Shown: positions 62,001-64,000 of the stretch, in pieces
Position numbering within the stretch: the first letter of the stretch is position 1
How the letters are laid out: the number at the start of each line of letters is the position of its first letter
NCBI GenBank assembly: GCA_016709145.1
Contig: JADJEK010000009.1
Coordinates: 186,001-250,000, forward strand
DNA from: Planctomycetota bacterium
GTDB taxonomy: Bacteria > Planctomycetota > B15-G4 > JADJEK01
Direction: 5' to 3'
DNA: 64,000 nucleotides
Notes under the pieces: generated by a model
The model's database searches: none
What the model was told of the DNA's origin: nothing
The model's input: the letters and a program-made list of their open reading frames with translations, nothing else
Position numbers and translations under genes: made by a program

Positions 62001-63494
62001 ATGCGCGCCATGCTGACCGCGCTCGTCATCGCATTGCTGTCGCAGACCGAGAGCTTCGTCGTGCAGCCCGGCGTGATCCCCGGGCCCGCCGTGTGGACCG
62101 AAGCGGTCTGCGCGTTCGATGCCGATGAGGATGGCGACGTCGACGTCGTGTTCGGGAACGGGGAGGGCTTCGCCGAACCCGAGCGCGCGTTGCCGCCGAC
62201 GTTGTTGATCAACGAGGGGGTGAAAGCGGGCAACCCCGTGTTCGTCGACGCCAGTTCGTCCGCGTTGCCCGCGCGTGCGCTGTTTTGCAAGTGCGTGATC
62301 GCGTTCGACCACGATGGCGACGGCGACCTCGATCTACTGGCGACGCAGGCCTACGCCCACGAAGCCGTGCTCTACGTGAACAACGGCCGCGGCGCGTTCG
62401 TCGTCGCGGACGGCGTGTTGCCCGCGATCGAGTTGAACTCGTGGAGCGCCTGCGCCGGCGACGTCGAACAAGACGGCGATCTCGATCTCGCGCTCGCGCA
62501 CCACGGCGGGACCACGTTGTTCTCCGGCGACGGGCTCCGCACGCAGTTGTGGACGAACGACGGCGAACGCTTCACCGACGCCAGCGCGCAGCGATTGGCC
62601 GCGGCGCCGAAGAAGGCGCAGCAGAACGTGACCTTCGTCGACCTCGATCTCGACTTCGACCTCGATCTGGTCGTGGACGGACGTTCGTCGCCGCAGCTCG
62701 CGTATCTCAACGACGGCACGGGGAACTTCACGGTCGCGAGCGACGCGATCCCGGCGGGTTCGAACTTCACGTACGAGACCGAGTTCGCGGACCTCGACGG
62801 CGACACCGACCTCGACGCGTTCTACATCTCGCTGCGCCAGTACGACGAAGGCGTCGCGACCAATCGCCTGGCGCAGACGGCGAAGCTCGGATTCGACGAG
62901 CACGTGTTCGAGGGCACGGGCCAGGACGACAACGAGGCCGCGTTCCTGGACTACGACGACGACGGGGACCTCGATGTCCTGGTCGGCACGTTGGCCGGGG
63001 ACTGCGAAAAGCTCTGGCGCAACGACGGCGCGATGACCTTCGTGCCGGTCGCGGCGTTCTCGGCGTTGCGCGATTCGACGCTCGACCTCGCGTTGGCGGA
63101 CTTCGACGGCGACGGCGACGTCGACGTGGTGACGGCGCAGGGAGAGTCGGGTGAGTTCGACAACCGTTACTACCGCAACGAAGGTCCGCGGGACACCAAG
63201 CCTCCGCGCGTCCTGCGCAGCGGACTGCGTTGGTCCGCGGACGCGGCCTCCGCCCAATTGGTGGTCGTCGCGCAGGACGGCGCCCAGGACGACGGCGTGA
63301 CGGCGCTCGACGTCTCGGCGCGCTATGGGCTCACGCGGGACGGCGAGTGCGAGCACGCTGCGCTGCGCCACTGCGGCGGTGGCACGTTCGCCCTGGCGCT
63401 GGATCCGGCGCGAGCCCGTCACGTGCGCGTGACGCTTCGCGATGCCGCGGGAAACACGACGGAGAGCGACTGGATCGACGTCGTTCGCCCGTGA
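62001..63494 (+). CDS. exported FG-GAP/VCBS repeat protein (tandem paralogue 3, shorter)
   Basis: The 497-residue protein aligns with the blades of paralogues 1 and 2: 'DEDGDVDVVFG', 'DGDGDLDLLAT', 'EQDGDLDLALA', 'DLDFDLDLVVD', 'DGDTDLDAFYI', 'DDDGDLDVLVG', 'DGDGDVDVVTA'. It then has a short beta domain but no shared C-terminal module, ending 'TTESDWIDVVRP'. A short signal peptide (MRAMLTALVIALLSQTES) is present. ATG 62001 is used; ATG 62010 is possible. It may have lost the module or never had it. The function is unknown. Confidence 0.78.
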   Translation: MRAMLTALVIALLSQTESFVVQPGVIPGPAVWTEAVCAFDADEDGDVDVVFGNGEGFAEPERALPPTLLINEGVKAGNPVFVDASSSALPARALFCKCVIAFDHDGDGDLDLLATQAYAHEAVLYVNNGRGAFVVADGVLPAIELNSWSACAGDVEQDGDLDLALAHHGGTTLFSGDGLRTQLWTNDGERFTDASAQRLAAAPKKAQQNVTFVDLDLDFDLDLVVDGRSSPQLAYLNDGTGNFTVASDAIPAGSNFTYETEFADLDGDTDLDAFYISLRQYDEGVATNRLAQTAKLGFDEHVFEGTGQDDNEAAFLDYDDDGDLDVLVGTLAGDCEKLWRNDGAMTFVPVAAFSALRDSTLDLALADFDGDGDVDVVTAQGESGEFDNRYYRNEGPRDTKPPRVLRSGLRWSADAASAQLVVVAQDGAQDDGVTALDVSARYGLTRDGECEHAALRHCGGGTFALALDPARARHVRVTLRDAAGNTTESDWIDVVRP

Positions 63495-63579
63495 TCGCGA
63501 CGACACTCGCGGAATCTCCCGATCGAGTCGCCGCTGCATCCGTATGACACGCACCGTTCATTTCGCGTCACCGCCCGTC

Positions 63580-63585
63580 TATCGT
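63580..63585 (+). promoter_or_regulatory. -10-like TATCGT before the MoxR gene
   Basis: TATCGT at 63580-63585 has a weak -35-like TTCATT 17 bases upstream (63557-63562). The MoxR ATG is 35 bases downstream. Confidence 0.3.
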
Positions 63586-63619
63586 CTGCCCGTCTTCCCT
63601 GCTCGTCTTGGAATCGAAC

Positions 63620-64000
63620 ATGACCGAAACCACCGACCGTGACGACGTCACGCGCTTGCGCTCCGCGTACGAGCGCATCCGCAAGGAGATCCAGAAGGTC
63701 ATCGTCGGCCAGGACGAAGTTGTCGACCAACTGCTGATCTCGCTGTTCGCGCGCGGCCACTGCTTGCTGACCGGCGTGCCGGGCTTGGCGAAGACACTGT
63801 TGATCTCGACGCTGGCGAAGACCCTGTCGCTGTCGTTCAACCGCATCCAGTTCACGCCGGACCTCATGCCGTCCGACATCACGGGCACGGAAGTGATCCA
63901 GCAGAACGCGACGACCGGCGAGCGCGAACTACGCTTCATCCCCGGTCCCGTGTTCGCGAACGTGATCCTCGCCGACGAGATCAACCGCACGCCGCCGAAG
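63620..64000 (+). CDS. MoxR family AAA+ ATPase (partial, cut by window end)
   Basis: The 127 residues seen are the N-terminal part of a MoxR AAA+ ATPase: 'IQKVIVGQDEVVDQLLISLF', Walker A 'TGVPGLAKTL' (52-60), 'RIQFTPDLMPSDITGTEV' and Walker B 'VILADEINRTPPK'. MoxR proteins act as chaperones for metal-cofactor or von Willebrand-domain partners, usually encoded directly downstream (outside this window). The ATG at 63620 has TTGGA upstream. The 3' end is missing, so the full length is not known. Confidence 0.92.
   Translation, partial: MTETTDRDDVTRLRSAYERIRKEIQKVIVGQDEVVDQLLISLFARGHCLLTGVPGLAKTLLISTLAKTLSLSFNRIQFTPDLMPSDITGTEVIQQNATTGERELRFIPGPVFANVILADEINRTPPK

Overview
The window is GC-rich (roughly two-thirds or more G+C by eye) and gene-dense. 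It looks like the chromosome of a member of the Planctomycetota. This is inferred from gene content: many paralogous secreted FG-GAP/VCBS proteins, a CRTAC1 (ASPIC/UnbV) protein, a secreted DUF1501-like protein next to a PSD-type protein with a haem-like motif, parallel beta-helix repeat proteins, HEAT-repeat and triple-FKBP secreted proteins, and a MoxR ATPase. I saw no rRNA, tRNA, CRISPR array, intact transposase or phage genes.

Layout. (a) 149-2843, minus: two tandem paralogous beta-helix proteins, flanked on both sides by short GAGGGACG-type tandem repeats. (b) 3167-13915, plus: a six-gene run that looks like one transcription unit for the cell envelope. It encodes a PSD-like protein with a CX4CH motif, a Tat-exported DUF1501-like protein, a ten-haem cytochrome fused to an LVIVD propeller, an exported EF-hand protein, and two carboxypeptidase-regulatory-like proteins, the second with a lipobox. 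(c) 14119-18568, plus: a small lipoprotein, a SagB-type double nitroreductase and an S9 peptidase, translationally coupled. (d) 18646-27111: a third beta-helix protein, a MobA-like nucleotidyltransferase, a cupin, a small Rieske protein, a coiled-coil exported protein, a B12-type radical SAM enzyme with a PqqD-like tail, a TPR protein and a kelch-type protein. (e) 27328-29885, plus: TruD, a metallophosphoesterase and SixA.

(f) 30029-34062: a receptor-like protein fused to a metzincin-type protease motif, a cysteine-dioxygenase-like cupin, a non-coding 164-bp inverted-repeat element and a secreted propeller protein. (g) 34183-38217: an orphan RnfD-like membrane protein coupled to a CRTAC1 protein, then a triple-FKBP isomerase. 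(h) 38505-45011: tRNA-dihydrouridine synthase, a sigma/anti-sigma pair, and a minus-strand cluster (kynureninase-like enzyme, benzoate/aminobenzoate-CoA ligase, creatininase-family hydrolase, thioesterase) that suggests aromatic amino acid breakdown. (i) 45212-55631: a secreted sugar-dehydrogenase-like propeller, a beta-CASP RNase-like protein, a HEAT protein containing a receiver-like segment, a DEAD-box helicase, a DJ-1 family protein, a zinc-ribbon membrane protein, enolase and an FtsB/DivIC-like protein. (j) 55652-64000, plus: a PQQ-like propeller protein, three tandem FG-GAP paralogues and the start of a MoxR ATPase.

Two themes recur. Many exported proteins are built from repeats, and at least five otherwise unrelated ones share a short beta-rich module, usually C-terminal. 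Convergent genes and long secreted-protein genes often end in strong perfect hairpins. Promoter-like signals include two good -35/-10 pairs and several extended -10 (TGnTAnnnT) boxes, two of them so close to the start codon that leaderless mRNAs are likely.
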